A DNA stretch of 64,000 bases from the NCBI RefSeq assembly GCF_029784165.1, contig NC_073696.1, positions 5,580,001-5,644,000 on the forward strand. Direction: 5' to 3'. Both the position numbers and the translations under genes were made by a program. The notes beneath the pieces are model-generated. The model was not told the origin of the DNA and made no database searches. It saw only the letters and a list, made by a program, of their open reading frames with translations. The DNA is from Wyeomyia smithii (taxonomy: Eukaryota > Arthropoda > Insecta > Diptera > Culicidae). Positions within the stretch are counted from its first letter, which is position 1. Each line of letters begins with the position of its first letter. Below are positions 21,195 to 33,471 of this stretch, piece by piece.

Positions 21195-21745
21195 CTCTCA
21201 TACAACTGAAACACAAATTTTTGCACAACTCGAGAACTAATCAAGCAAATGGAACCAGAATTGGCATGAGGAGTTTTTCGAGAGCAAGAAATATTTCTAT
21301 GATGGTTTGACAGCCCTCTCTACTTTGGACAGGGAGAAGGGAGAGGGGTCCTATATGAATGAAACAGACATTTCTACCATTTTTTTCGGAAAACATCTTA
21401 AAATGATCGGAATGATGCACAGAAAATGATCGGAATGATGCACTGAAGGTAAAAACTTACACACAAGCACGGATATGAATGAAAAGCGTATCACTTACTT
21501 CAATAGTGATTCTGCCAATAATATGAAGTGCGGAGTACAGAAAACACCTGGGCAATATCATAATAGATCTAAGCTCTGGTCGCAGTGATAGTCCACACAG
21601 AAAAAAAAGAGTCAAAAATGCCTGAGTACCGCCTAATATGGGTATTTTCGAAACCAGAACGATGCCAAAACATCGGAAATTGACTTCAGGCGCCATTTTG
21701 AAATCCAGGATGGCGACTTCCGGTTTCTGGAAAACAACTTAAAGT
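21195..21745 (-). mobile_element. Remnant of a Helitron-like element, minus strand, interrupted by a SINE part
   Basis: On the minus strand, 21745-21615 reads CCGGAAGTCGCCATCCTGG, AAAATGGCGCC and CCCATATTAGGCGGTA (first-array unit). The stretch 21380-21195 reads second-array phrases (GAGAGGG, TTCTCGAG-like, CACAAATTTTT). The order is right for a minus-strand copy, with a SINE 3' part (21449-21611) between them. Confidence 0.6.
21449..21611 (+). mobile_element. SINE-like element, 3' part, copy 3
   Basis: ACTTACACACAAGCACGGAT through ATGAAGTGCGGAGTACAG to GTCCACACAG and an A run. It matches the 3' 170 bp of the elements at 20.4-21.2 kb and 35.27-35.71 kb. The tRNA-like head is absent. Confidence 0.7.
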
Positions 21746-24700
21746 TACCAAGTACCCGGTTCGGAGCGAGCACTTGCCCTGTGCGTTTCGCTATCTCAAA
21801 TTCTCTGAGCCGATTTATTAGGGGGTGTTCCTTTGCTGTACTGCGTAGCGCCCGCAAAGTCGTGTACGGTTAGGAAAAATGCCATAACGTCAATCGCATT
21901 TTATTCATTTAGTTTTTTCGCCGCATAATCGTAATTTCGTTAAGGTGATACGAAATTAGGCGGTTTCGTACTACCGGTGAAAGTGACGCCAATATTAAAA
22001 TCAATTTTGGTTGCCACGAATAATCATATTCGGCAACGGAGTTTTAGCTAATAAAGTGATGATTCATGGAAGCAGCCATTTTTTCGGTGGTGGAGCGTTT
22101 TTTACGCAAGCGCTTGTCACAAAATCTGTGTGAGTGAGCGCAAGGTGAAATCAAAAAAGCAACAGAAGCGCGAATGCAAGATGCGACGTTTCTCGCACTA
22201 ACACAACGGTTCAGATAAGAGACGAGAATCAAAAGATAAGTATTAGTGTTGGTGACATTTTGCTTGTGAGTTTTTCGTTCTACGTTTGATTTGAATGGTC
22301 GCAGGGATAAGCTGAAGCAGTTTTATTCTCGCTGTGCTTTTAACGATTCCTTTTGTGCTCGTGACTATAAATGCCACATTTTAATTTGTATTTTGAATTT
22401 CAAAAATCTTTTACAGATTTCCGGTATAAAAATCTGTTTATATCTGTAAATTAATTGCAAAATTCACAGGAACCTGTATTGTTTTGCAAAAGTCTGTAAT
22501 CTGTATGTACTTTCTGCACATAAAAAGCATCCCTACTTGTGACCGCAGCTTCGCAGAGACCGGTTTCAGAATTTTTTCGGGCGCAGACTGGAGAATCATC
22601 AGAAGCTTGTGATCTTTGTTGTCGTGTGATTTGCGATCTGAAGGTACGGCAATGCAAGGTACTCATCGTTCGTTTTCGTAATTAACGAACTACAGGCGCA
22701 ACATTGTTCGATTCCGTCAATTACTACGGTGACATAAAAAAACAAATCTTTCTTTCCACCGGAGTTGCGACGATGCAGATCACCTTATACCTTTCACATT
22801 CACGCCACGATTGAAGTACATATTAATCCTCTCTTCAGTTTTTTATTTCTAGGGGGTAACCGTTCCATTAGATAGGAGAAAGTCAAAATATTCAGTCAAG
22901 AATTGAGGATAGTCAAAAATATCCGTGTAAAGAGTTTTTGAATTACAGCCACTATCCTGACACTAATATTGAGCATACTTTACCATAAAGCGTTGCACTC
23001 GACAAAATCGAACGCTGCCTTGTAAGAAAACTGACGTTGACGATTTGTTGGTTGTCTATAATTTCTAACTATAAACGGCTTTGCGCTCTCCACCTTAACA
23101 ACTTTGAATTTGTAAAAAAAAAAAAAAAAACAGTCCGATTTTGGCACACCAGTGAACTTATGGCCTCATAATCACATTATTCCCGGCACACTACTGAATA
23201 ACCGATAAGAATTATTACTTGGCATCGTTAACCTTCGAAATCCGATTAAGGGTGCAGCTTTCAAGTTCCAGTCCTTAGTGACAGCGTAATCCGGAGCAAA
23301 ACATCTCCGTTGTGGTGACTGCCGCAACAAGACTCCTGTATACATAATTCATAACACACTGGTAGAGATGTCTATACCCTAGATACATACATCAAGCGTC
23401 AGCTCTCTCTCTCTTTCTATCGAATCTGTGGGGAATGAATAAGGCATTAGAGATGTTCCGGAACTAGTAGTTCACTTGAACCGAACGGTATTAAAACTTC
23501 TCCCGGCTTTTACTGCAGCAAAACCTCGAATGGCCTTCAAAAAAACAGACATGCGACGATGATGGGAAGAGAGAAAACACACACTAGCTCTGGGGCACGT
23601 TCCACATCCTCCAGGCTTGTTAGTGGGTGGCCAGCCAACCAATCTCGCTGCAACCCCCTTGGAGATCAAAAGTTTGCCAAGCGTTGCAATCGTGATTGCT
23701 ACGCTGCAGCAGAGGGGTTGAACATTATATACACCGGCTTCAAGAGCAACAGTTATGTAACGTTCGAGTTTTTATCTTGTTACATACATGAAAAATCAGC
23801 ATCAGTTCCTGTTTGACATTGAATAACTACAAGGTCGGAAAGCGTTTTATTTTGTGTCGAGTTGAGCCAACCGGGAACACCGAAACTTACAGTAGAAGTT
23901 CAGCATGAATATATTCGACAGGCTTGCGAATAAAAATGTACAAAGTTGTCAGTTAGGCAGCCCCCTGGCGTTGCTAACTTGTACCAGCAAGTGATGCTAT
24001 TTTGGCCATTTACCGTTGCACAAAGAGATAGAAGAAAAGAATTTAAAACCCAAACAAAGCTTGTCTATCTTTCGCAATACTTCAGGTGTTGTTGGGTGGT
24101 AAAATACAAGCAAAAACGGTATCTTTTGAGTGCCGGTACCATTCGGAGTAGTGCTCGAGGAATGATGTTGCAATTAGCGGCAAAGTTGTTTTTGATTTTT
24201 TTTTTTCGCAGACTCAATTCCGGGAGTTGATAGCAGAAATGGAAATGGAATCGCGAAACCCTTTAACATAGTAACTGAACTGTTTCGAGCGAGAAGTGAA
24301 AAATGTGTTTACCGTTTGGTGTGATAAGTTTCACAGCGATTGGCAGCTAAGTGTTAGCAAATGATGAACGAAGAACTTGCAAAGGTTGTACAATAGAGCT
24401 TATAGAGTAAATAGAGGAAACGTTCACAATCAATTAGCACAATCGGTAGCGGATGTGTGGATTGAAGCTGACTTTCGAATAGGCGGTTGTGCTACCAAGC
24501 GAGAAATGTACAATAATAAAGTCACCTGATGTGACGGGTCATGACAAACGATTACTTTTTGGCGTGTCAAATTTAGCGATTTGAGCTTACAGAAGTACCG
24601 AGCGGTAAACAACACGGATTACGCAAATTTGCAGCTTCTCGTTTAGGTATTTTAAACATGGAACAATCGCAGTTCCACAAACGGTTATGATCTGGAACCT

Positions 24701-25670
24701 TGTAATAAGTACTATAAACGTGGTACCCACCTATTAATATCGACCTTCGGGGCTAATTAATTAAGGCAAACTGATAAAACTCCATAAAATTATTATAGCT
24801 TGTGGGTGGTGTCGGTTGCTAAATGGCTTGCTGCGGGCATGAACACATTTTATCACAGCTGAAATAATGATTGTGTAACAACGAGAGTTTGTTTTCGGTA
24901 CAGCCATTAGATACACAACGAAACTTGTGCAAGGTACGCGTCTTGCCTAAACAAGGTAGCAGCCGGAATATTGTGCTGTGTCGTGAATAACAAAGGTCAA
25001 GGTTACCAATTAGGATATACCTCGGTAGTCAGCATTTAAGCTATTTATTGCCGTACAAAAACAAATATCTCTTCATATATATAGACATACAGAGGATGCT
25101 TTCCGGGAAAATGTAAGAATTCAAGGAATTCAACATTATCGCCGGGTCAACTATTAGAAGGGTCGAACCTGCGATGGATGAAAATAGTAAAAATTCGGGT
25201 TTATCTTAGTGATGCCATATTCGTTGTTCAGTGGCTTGATCTAATTTGAATAGTGAAAGGCTTGGGAAGTTGGGCAAAAAAGGAAAAAAGCATCTTTTCA
25301 AGAGGTTTGTTTTTTTTTTGTTAGTTTTTACTCGATTGTAGATTGCTTGCCCAATCATTCGTATTTTGCAATCTTCCAAGGCACTCTACTCATTTAGCGA
25401 GATACTTGAAACACTTATGAACAAATTGAACATATAATTCTATAATTTATTCTAAGCAGGTTTCGTATTAAATAAAAACACAAAAGTCATGCAACTTGCT
25501 TCCGAAAACAATTTTTGTTGAAAACAACAACGAATGATAATAAAAATTATCCAGTTGTTGATTCGTTTAAAACGTCTTATCTTATCTGCCAAGCATGATA
25601 CCGCGCGTGCAAACCGCATTTGGTCGCGACCAACCGAATAATCACGCACGTTCTCGTTTGTCAACAATAA
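21746..25670. other. No gene recognised (3.9 kb)
   Basis: Includes an A run near 23118, a short CT run near 23401 and mixed-composition DNA. Short open frames lack domains. One minus-strand 161-codon frame (25452-25937) extends into the GC-rich MITE at 25671 and is explained by it. Confidence 0.4.
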
Positions 25671-26124
25671 AGGGCTATTCCCACTGCTTCCGTTCCGGGA
25701 CCGGGCCGGGACCGGGCCGTGGCTGTTCCGTGTGTCGTCCGGGCTCGTTTGAGATTGATTGCATGCGTTCTTATGAACGCATTCACACCGACGCGCCGTG
25801 CCCAGACCGGGGCAGCGTTGAGTTGCCGTCGTGCTGCCGCAGTGCGAGAGAAAAATTATCGTTGCCGACGATACTTTGTGTTGGCCGGAGAGTGCACGGA
25901 AGGCACTCGGGTGGATGCGTGTATGTTGTAGTGACATATTTCGCGCGGAGTGAGCTGCGGTATGAAAAAAGAGAAAGACGTTCCTTCACATACACACATC
26001 AACATTTCTCAGCCAGAGCGCAGCGCAGGCACGGTTCAAGCACGGCGCAGTGTGAATGCATGTAAAGTCCCGGACGAGCCCGGGCCCGGCCCGGTCCCGG
26101 AACGGAAGCAGTGGGAATAGCCCT
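25671..26124. mobile_element. GC-rich 454-bp MITE, TAA duplication (PIF/Harbinger-type)
   Basis: Terminal inverted repeats of about 45-50 bp begin AGGGCTATTCCCACTGCTTC at the left, with the complement at the right, and run into GGGACCGGGCCGGG. TAA flanks both sides (25668-25670, 26125-26127). The interior is GC-rich, unlike the neighbouring DNA, and contains a 20-bp hairpin (ATGCGTTC-TTAT-GAACGCAT). No transposase. The open frames here (up to 161 codons) arise from the GC-rich composition. Confidence 0.75.
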
Positions 26125-29044
26125 TAATACTCTGTGCCTTTGTGGTACGTTATAAAAATAATAGACCACACTGAACAACACGGGTACAGCAGAACCGAAA
26201 CGTGAGTTTGCCGTCGGTAGCCAAATCGGAAAAGCTGGAGGCAATTGTTGATCACGCGACAAATATGCGGCAATTCCATAATTATATCGGTTAGCATAAT
26301 ATGTTTGACGAATGTCGTATTCAAAATTTAAACATTACAAAAATGATTGATGAATGAATGGAATTATTCACTAGGTAGTGGTATATTCAACCTCCACCGA
26401 TGCTGCTTGGAAACCAGACTGAAGAAACAAAATGTTTTCAGCCTAGCGGTACCGGCAATATTTCGGGCGAAAAATCAGAGGTGAACCACCGGGCTAATGG
26501 GCGCTAGCAAAACTTGCCACAGCGCTTGATGGTTGCATTTTCTGCTAGAAATTCACTTTACAATTAATGCGATGGAACAGCCATCACGATTGTTTGTTTC
26601 CACTGGTTTGCGAATTGGGAAACGAACCGGAGGGGGAGGGCGGAATTCGTTAGACAAGCTCATGCATTACAATTTCATCATCCCTCGCGGGTTTCGATGC
26701 TGAATTTACGAACTAACCAGCCATGATGATGCATAATTCATCATGTTGAACTTGAAAAGATGGGCGCCATGGCTAGAGCACTCTGACTGAAAGAGTGACA
26801 GCCGCGGAATCAGTAGCTGACGAGGCATAATTCTTATAAAAGCTTTTCTCGAAGCAAAGTTAGATTGGATTAGATATATATATATATTTAATGTCAAAAC
26901 GGTTTCATTTATTTTCTTGAGAGGATATAAAAATGCACCTGCACGTGCGTGAACATAACTATAGCAGTAATGTAATGATAAATGTGTCTCATTCTTTTAT
27001 CCTTTGATATTGACGAGTTAAAACGTGTGTGCGCTAGTCGAAACAAATTAGATATTTCGTTATTTTCGCACTGCAATAGTGAGATATTGTTTTCTGGTGG
27101 CTAAATGCCTAGAGATTATAGAGTATCCGTACGTGGACGAATTCGTATAACAAAGATTGCACTACCAACGATCGATGTAAAGCGTTGAGATTCACATTTT
27201 TGGCCTCAAAGAAATTTATTTATGCATACATTTATCTGCTTTTCAAGGATTGATGAGAAACTATATTTAATCGCAATTGGAATCCACTAATTAGAGACAA
27301 ATACGAGAAAATGACAAGAGCAAAAAGCAAAAATTAGTTAGCGGTTAGAGAGCAGCCTTCCTTTGATAATGAAGGTCTGTGCAATGTTCAATCTAAAAAG
27401 TTCACCTTCTGTTTTTAATTCTGCCTGGAACTTCTCCGCGGTAGAAAACTTCAGTTTTAATTAAGTTCAAACCCATCCATAATTTCGCACTCTGGTGGTT
27501 ACGGTACGGATCAGCCCCATTTCAGTTATGTGCTTCACGATCGTGACGCCGCAAGAAAATAAAAGAAAAGAGAGCAATTCACTCACATCCACTCATTCGT
27601 GTGGCAACCGTCCACCATCGACAGACAGCAGTTCTGGTGTAGTCGCCGTATGGTTGGTCCCCTCTAAACCGGTGCTGCTTGCATGGACTTATAAATAACG
27701 GCTTAAGTGTGTGCACTTATCTTACCACCATCACACTGCTGCTCTGCTGGTAAGTAGCAATTTAATTAAACTCAATAGACAATCGACCAACGCGACCTTA
27801 TCGGAAACTTTACAACCTTCAAACGGAGAGTTTGTCTCTCTTCGTCCTTTGTTTATACAAAATGAGAGCATTCTACAAAAGAGGTAGGATTTTCCTGCTT
27901 GCTAAAAACAAAGTATGTTTCCGAAAATAACCAACGCAATGCGGCATGAGTTCATTAGCTCTGTAGTAATCAGAGTGTTACCAGATTAGCACCATCATGA
28001 TTTAGCGAATAGCCGAACAACCGAATCAAACCGGGCAACGGCAGTAACGTCGAAGTGGTACGTGCGTAAAATTTGAGCCGCCATCGTGTCTACTGTTGGA
28101 GTGCACTCGTAAGGAAAGGCATATTGCCCTGTATTACACTAAACGAATTTCAATCGGCTTTTAGAGTAAACAAATACCATTCTAAAATTAATTTCCTTTC
28201 GTTTAGGATGAATGGCCAGCCAATTAGTGGCAATCATTAGTATGAAACGGCACGCTATTAGACGGAGGCGGGGAAATAGAATGACAGAAGGCTACTTCTG
28301 AAGCTTATGTCTTAACTTGTTTGGGTAATTTATTGATCAAATGCTTGAACATAGCCGAAAGTCTGTTTTAGAGTCGTGCGTTGAGGAAGGCGGTCGGGGT
28401 TCAAACTGGAGGCGAAAAAAACGCGTTTGAAGTTGGACAAAGAGTAAGTAGGAGCGAATTAAGTCATATTTACAAACCAATTTCAAGAAATGTTTATCGG
28501 TGAGCAGGCCTTTATAAATTTTATCAAGATACTCCACTGAATAAAAAACACTAAAACACTAAAATTGGGACTCGAAATGTTGAAAATGAATACGTTAGGA
28601 TACTGAATAAGGGAAAAAAGTAACTATCAATTAAAAATCAAAACACAAAGGTACTAACACAAAAAAAAAATATAGAATAAAATACTTAACTGTCGACAAC
28701 CATCTAAAAATATTCAAGTTCATAACAGCGCTAATATTCGGAAATCGCGGAAGGCATAAATTGAAATTTAAGAATCAATTTCAATACGAGAACCATTTTT
28801 ATGTTAGTTTGATACTTTGAATTATGCTTTGAAACAGAATTTTAGCATTCTCACAAACTGAAATAATAAAGTTAGCAAAACAAATAGTTTATGGTCTGAA
28901 TATTTAGTCTCATATGTCGCATGTATTGTCGTTTTTTTAAGCAAAAATACATTTCAACTTCATCTTATTCTATGCTATCAATGAAAACTTTCATGAAACT
29001 TCGCAACTGTTTCTTATTCAAGTTTATGACAATTCAAGCCATTG
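26125..29044. other. No gene recognised (2.9 kb)
   Basis: Mixed AT-rich DNA with a short AT run (26875-26887). No repeat shared with the rest of the window was found, and no convincing exon. Confidence 0.4.
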
Positions 29045-30693
29045 CACAATGGTTTCAGAAACCAAATTTAGGGGGAAATTTGGGTCTAGAGCTCTATAGC
29101 AATGTTTTAGAGAAAAACTTTCTTTTACAAAGTTATTTAGTATGTTAAAGCGCTTATTGAAAAATTATCAAAAATTAGGGTGACCAAAATTTCCGATGCA
29201 ATCAAGTATCTAACTTTTTTATCTTTATAGATAGAAGAAAAACTTGTTCTACAATGTAATAGCTCCAGTAATTTTAAGTAACTTTTTAAAAGAAAGTTTT
29301 TCTCTATCTTTAAAAACAACCGAATTATATTGAAAAAAACACATTTTGCGCTCTAACTTCTTTATTTCAAGTTTCACCTTAAAACTGTCTTCAAACGACT
29401 ATTAGAGCTTTTTGAGAGAAACAATTTGCAATGCTGATATTGTGAATATCTCAATTCTACTCAAAATTATTAATGTTTTTCATCAAAAAACATGCGTTTT
29501 TCATTTGTTTGTCATTCTTTTTGGGGCAAACATAAAAAATATCTCTTGGTCTCATTTTGAAGGGCATACTTGACTCTATAAATGGAACAATTTTTAAAAA
29601 TATGTTATTTTTTAAATTTGAGTAAATTCAATTTAAAAACATGACAAAAATTTCAATTATTTCATATATTTCGCATAGAAAAGCACGCAGATTATTTTTC
29701 TGGGATTTTTTTTACAACTAGAAGTAATCAATTTTAATTTGATTCAAAAAGATCGAACTGGTTCAAAGGTTATGATTTTTTTAAATAAAATACATCGAAT
29801 ATAACCGTTTTTTATGGTCACCCTATTTCGGAGCTAGTCCCCCTAACAACCCAACAAAAAAATACGGGTTCGATTATTTTCAACATAGATGCATCCCTGC
29901 GATTTTGAGCTCAATTGAAGCACTTTGCGTGACCAACTTCGATATAGGGTGACCATAAAAAACGACTGTTTTCGATGTATTTAATTAAAAATAAATCATA
30001 ACTTCTGATCGATTTTCAATCTTATTGGATCAAATTGAAGGTAATTATTTTTGCTTCTGCATTTATATGCGTAATATATAAAATTATTGAAATTTTTCTC
30101 ATGTTTTCAAATTGGATGTATTCATATTCAAAAAATAACATATTTTTGAAAACGCCCTTACTTATAGAGTCAAGTATGAAAAAAAATGAGACCACGAGAT
30201 ATTTTTTATGTTTGCCCCAAAAAGAATGACAAGCAAAAGAAAAACGCATGTTTTTTGATGAAAAACATGAATAACTTTGAGTAGAATTGAGATATTTACA
30301 ATATCAGAATTGCCAATTAATTCTCTTAAAAAGCTCTAAAGGTCGTTTGATAACAGTTTCAAGGTGAAACTTGAAATAAAGAACTTAGAGTGCAAAATGT
30401 GTTTTTTAAATATAAATCGGTTGTTTTCAAAGATAAAGAAAAACTTTTTTTTACAAAGTTACTAAAAATTATTGGAGCTATAACATTGTAGAACAAGTTT
30501 TTCTTCTATCTATAAAGATAAAAAAGTTAGATACTTGATTGCATCGAAAATGTTGGTCACCCTAATTTTTGATAATTTTTAATAAACGCTTTATCATATG
30601 TAACAACTTTGTAGAAGAAAGTTTTTCTCTAAAACATTGCTATAGAGCTCTAGACCCAAATTTCCCCCTAAATTTGGTTCCTGGACCATTGTG
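29045..30693. mobile_element. 1.65-kb palindromic Transib-type element (5-bp TSD CATTG)
   Basis: The outer ends are CACAATGGT and its complement, and CATTG is duplicated exactly at 29040-29044 and 30694-30698. The arms (29045-about 29830 and about 29940-30693) are inverted copies over nearly their full length, for example TTTAGGGGGAAATTTGGG against CCCAAATTTCCCCCTAAA. They surround a loop of roughly 110 bp. CACAATG fits the Transib end consensus CACWATG, and a 5-bp duplication is diagnostic of that superfamily. There is no transposase. The arms differ at roughly one base in ten, so the palindrome is old. Confidence 0.8.
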
Positions 30694-30884
30694 CATTGTT
30701 TGATATTCAGTGAATTGCAAAAACTCATATAAATATTTTTATAGCAATACTAACTTACCCGGCAAACTTCGTCTCGCCTATTATAGTGTTCAATTTAATA
30801 ATTTTAAACATTTCAAATTCATTGATTCCTTGCGATTTGTTAATATCATGTGAAATGATTGGTTTTATCGGAATGACAACATCC

Positions 30885-31612
30885 TGGACTTCTGGCTTTT
30901 GTTGTTTTTTTTTGTCATTTTTGGCTGTTTTCCAGACACCGAAAGTCGCCATCTTACAATTCAAAATGTTGTCTGAGGTCGATAGGTAGATTTGTGGCTT
31001 CAGTGCATCATAACAATTCCGTAAATACGCATATTAGGTGGTCATTTGCCGCTGTTTTTCGGAAACCGGAAGTCGCCATCTTGGATTTCGAAATGGCATT
31101 TGGAAACAATTTCTGGCCCCTGTGCGTCAATCTGGTTAAAGAAACGCTCATATTGGTTGGTATTTGGTTATTTTCGGCTGTTTTCCAGACACCGGAAGTC
31201 GCCATCTTACAATTCGAAATGTTGTCTGAGGTCGATTTGTGGCTTCAGTGCGTCATAACAATTCCGAAAATACCTATATTGGGTGGTATTTGATCATTTG
31301 CCGCTGTTTTTCGGAAACCGGAAGTCGCCATCTCAGATTTCAAAATGGCATTTGGAGACAATTTCTGGCCTCTGTGCGTCATTCTGGTTTAAGAAACACC
31401 TATATTAGGTGGTATTTGGTCATTTTCGGCTGTTTTCCAGACACCGGAAGTCGTCATCTTACAATTCGAAATGTTGTCTGAGGTCGATTTGTGGCTTCAG
31501 TGCATCATAACAATTCCGGAAACACCCATATTGGGTGGAATTTGGTCATTTGCCGCTGTTTTTCAGAAACCGGAAGTCGCCATCTTAGATTTCGAAATGG
31601 TATTTGGAGATA
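30885..31612 (+). repeat. Array 1: about 250-bp dimeric tandem units
   Basis: CCAGACACCG marks successive dimers at 30932, 31194 and 31437 (spacing 262 and 243). Each dimer has two related halves. One has GGAAGTCGCCATCTTACAAT and GTTGTCTGAGGTCGAT. The other has CGGAAACCGGAAGTCGCCAT and AATGGCATTTGGAGACAA. Similar halves occur at 12.5, 21.6 and 47.2 kb. Confidence 0.85.
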
Positions 31613-31639
31613 TGCGAGTAGAAGGAAGGGTGTCGGAAC

Positions 31640-32400
31640 ATTATGGACATGTTTGTTTCACCTAAAAACATTCACTTGCCAAATTTGGTTATATTTGCTT
31701 GATTGGTTCTCGAGCTGTGCGAAATTTGAGTTTTATTTGTATGGGACCCCTCTCTTATAGAAGAGGAAGGGGTGTCAAACCATTATGGATATATTTGTTA
31801 CCCCTAAAAACATTCACTTGCCAAATTTGGTTCCATTTAAGTGGTTAGTTCTCGAGATAAGCAGAAATTTGTGTTTCATTAGTATGGAACCCCTCCCTCA
31901 CAGAAGAGAGAGGGGAGTCAAACCATTATGAGATATTTGTTACCTCTAAAAACATCCACATACCAAATTTGGTTGCATTTGGTTGATTGGTTCTCGAGCT
32001 GTGCGAAATTCGTGTTTCATTTGTATGGGACCCCTCCCATACAGGGAGGGGTGTCAAACCATTATGGATATATTTGTTACCCCTAAAAACATCCACCTAC
32101 CAAATTTGGTTCTATTTGCTTAGTTAGTTCTCGAGATGTGGAGGAATTTGTGTTTCATTTGTATGGAACCCCTCCCTTACAGAAGAGGGAGGGGTGTCGA
32201 ACCATTATGGGCATATTTGTTACTCCTAAAAACATCCACACGCAAAATTTGGTTCCATTTGCTTAGTTAGTTTTTGAGATGTGCAGGAATTTGTATTTCG
32301 TTTGTATGAGACCCCTCCCTTCCAGAAGAGGGAGGGGTCTCAAACCATCATAGGAACCTTTCTCGGCCCCTAAAACCTCTACATACAAATTTTCACGTCG
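31640..32400 (+). repeat. Array 2: about 140-bp tandem units
   Basis: TTCTCGAG-like sites recur at 31707, 31849, 31991 and 32128, with a diverged one near 32270, spaced 137-143 bp. Each unit holds AACCATTATGGA, CCCCTAAAAACAT, CAAATTTGGTT and CCCTCCCTTACAGAAGAGGG, the last part able to form a small hairpin. Confidence 0.85.
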
Positions 32401-32689
32401 ATCGGTTCAGTAGTTTCCGAGCCTATATGGATCAGACAGACAGACAGACCGGACTGCATTTTTATAGGTATAGAAGAGAAGATAAAAAAGATCACGTTGG
32501 TAATCAAATATATATAGTAACAATTTACAGAGCAGAAACATATTTTGCGGAAGTTACGATAGCATGTATCGAATTCTCAAGACTCATGTATACGAACGCG
32601 CATCTTACACACCCATAGAAAGGACTTCACTAGTATGAATTTTCCTTGGAGAATACGAACCTGATGGCGTCAGAACTTATCTCCGCTTA

Positions 32690-33035
32690 TACTAAGGTCG
32701 CTTTTCACGCGGTTTTTTTACGTGGCTTTATTATGCGGTTTCCGGAATTTACGCGATTTTTTTACGCGGATTCCGGAGTTTACGCGGTTTGTTATGCAGA
32801 TTCCGGAATTTACGCGGTTTTTTTACGCAGATTCCGGAGTTTACGCGATAATTGCTTCACTCGGAATTTACACGGGTTTTTTACGCAGACTCCAGAACTT
32901 ACGCGGATTCCTGAATTTACGCGATTTATTTCTACGCGGATTCCGGAATTTACGTGTTTTTTTACGCGGATTCCAGAATTTACGAGGTTTTTTTTACGCG
33001 GCATGTATCCCCCGCGTGAAAAAACGACTTTAGTG
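32690..33035. mobile_element. CACTAAAG-type MITE, copy 2, expanded to 346 bp
   Basis: Ends TACTAAGGTCGCTTTTCACG and its counterpart GAAAAAACGACTTTAGTG are flanked by TA. The ends match copies 1 and 3, but the interior has been expanded by a minisatellite, making this copy 3-4 times longer than the others. Confidence 0.8.
32740..32998. repeat. Minisatellite of about 28-32 bp units inside the MITE
   Basis: About nine units of the form TTCCGGAATTTACGCGG plus TTTTTTTACGCGGA, with substitutions and length changes. The unit derives from internal motifs present once or twice in the short MITE copies. Confidence 0.85.
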
Positions 33036-33037
33036 TA

Positions 33038-33471
33038 CTTTGAACAATCATAACAATAAAAATAAATGAATTGGTATTGTTTCACAAGCATTCCTTCACT
33101 GTTTCCCATTGACTAAGAATACCAAATATTGTCAAGAATGCAAACGAGGTGACGGGATTGAAACTGCGAAAATGGGATTTACAATTTAATTTAAAAAGCT
33201 GTGTTTGAGATCGGAAAAATCCAATTAAAATATTATTACGAATTCGATTTCTCACTAAACTGCCCATAAAAGCATAACTGAAAATGATATGTTGACATTA
33301 AACTTTCATTCGTTTGTTATGTTCTTCAAGGTTAGAATTGTTTTACTTTCTTCAAGGATAATACTTTATTACCCTAACAATAGCCCATGAACAAACTTTT
33401 ATTGTAGAAAATATCAAAATACAACACTTGAAAATTATTAGTATAAAAGGTTGGCAGTATTACTGTATTAT
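33038..33471. other. No gene recognised
   Basis: AT-rich DNA between the expanded MITE and an inverted-repeat-bounded segment. Nothing was recognised. Confidence 0.45.

Larger units (their letters stand above)
30757..32483 (+). mobile_element. Helitron-like (HINE/DINE-type) element with two tandem arrays, copy 1
   Basis: Begins near CCCGGCAAACTTCGTCTCGC. It continues with a unique lead (ATTCATTGATTCCTT), array 1 (about 250-bp dimers), array 2 (about 140-bp units), then ACGTCGATCGGTTCAGTAG, a GACAGACAGACAGACC microsatellite and ATTTTTATAGGTATAGA. A short lead, central minisatellite and GACA-type tail is the known layout of Helitron-associated interspersed elements in insects. No helicase is present, so the element is non-autonomous. 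Exact ends are uncertain. Confidence 0.55.

Noticed and set aside
25452..26065. Overlapping open frames of 156-161 codons on both strands
   Set aside because: They coincide with the GC-rich inverted-repeat MITE at 25671-26124, where stop codons are rare by composition. No domain is visible.
32431..32455. CRISPR-like or regulatory GACA array
   Set aside because: It is a simple GACA microsatellite at the 3' end of the Helitron-like elements, repeated at 48.81 kb.
32646..33109. Repetitive frames (RIPEFTRF-type and antisense) as a repeat protein
   Set aside because: They are translations of the minisatellite inside the MITE.
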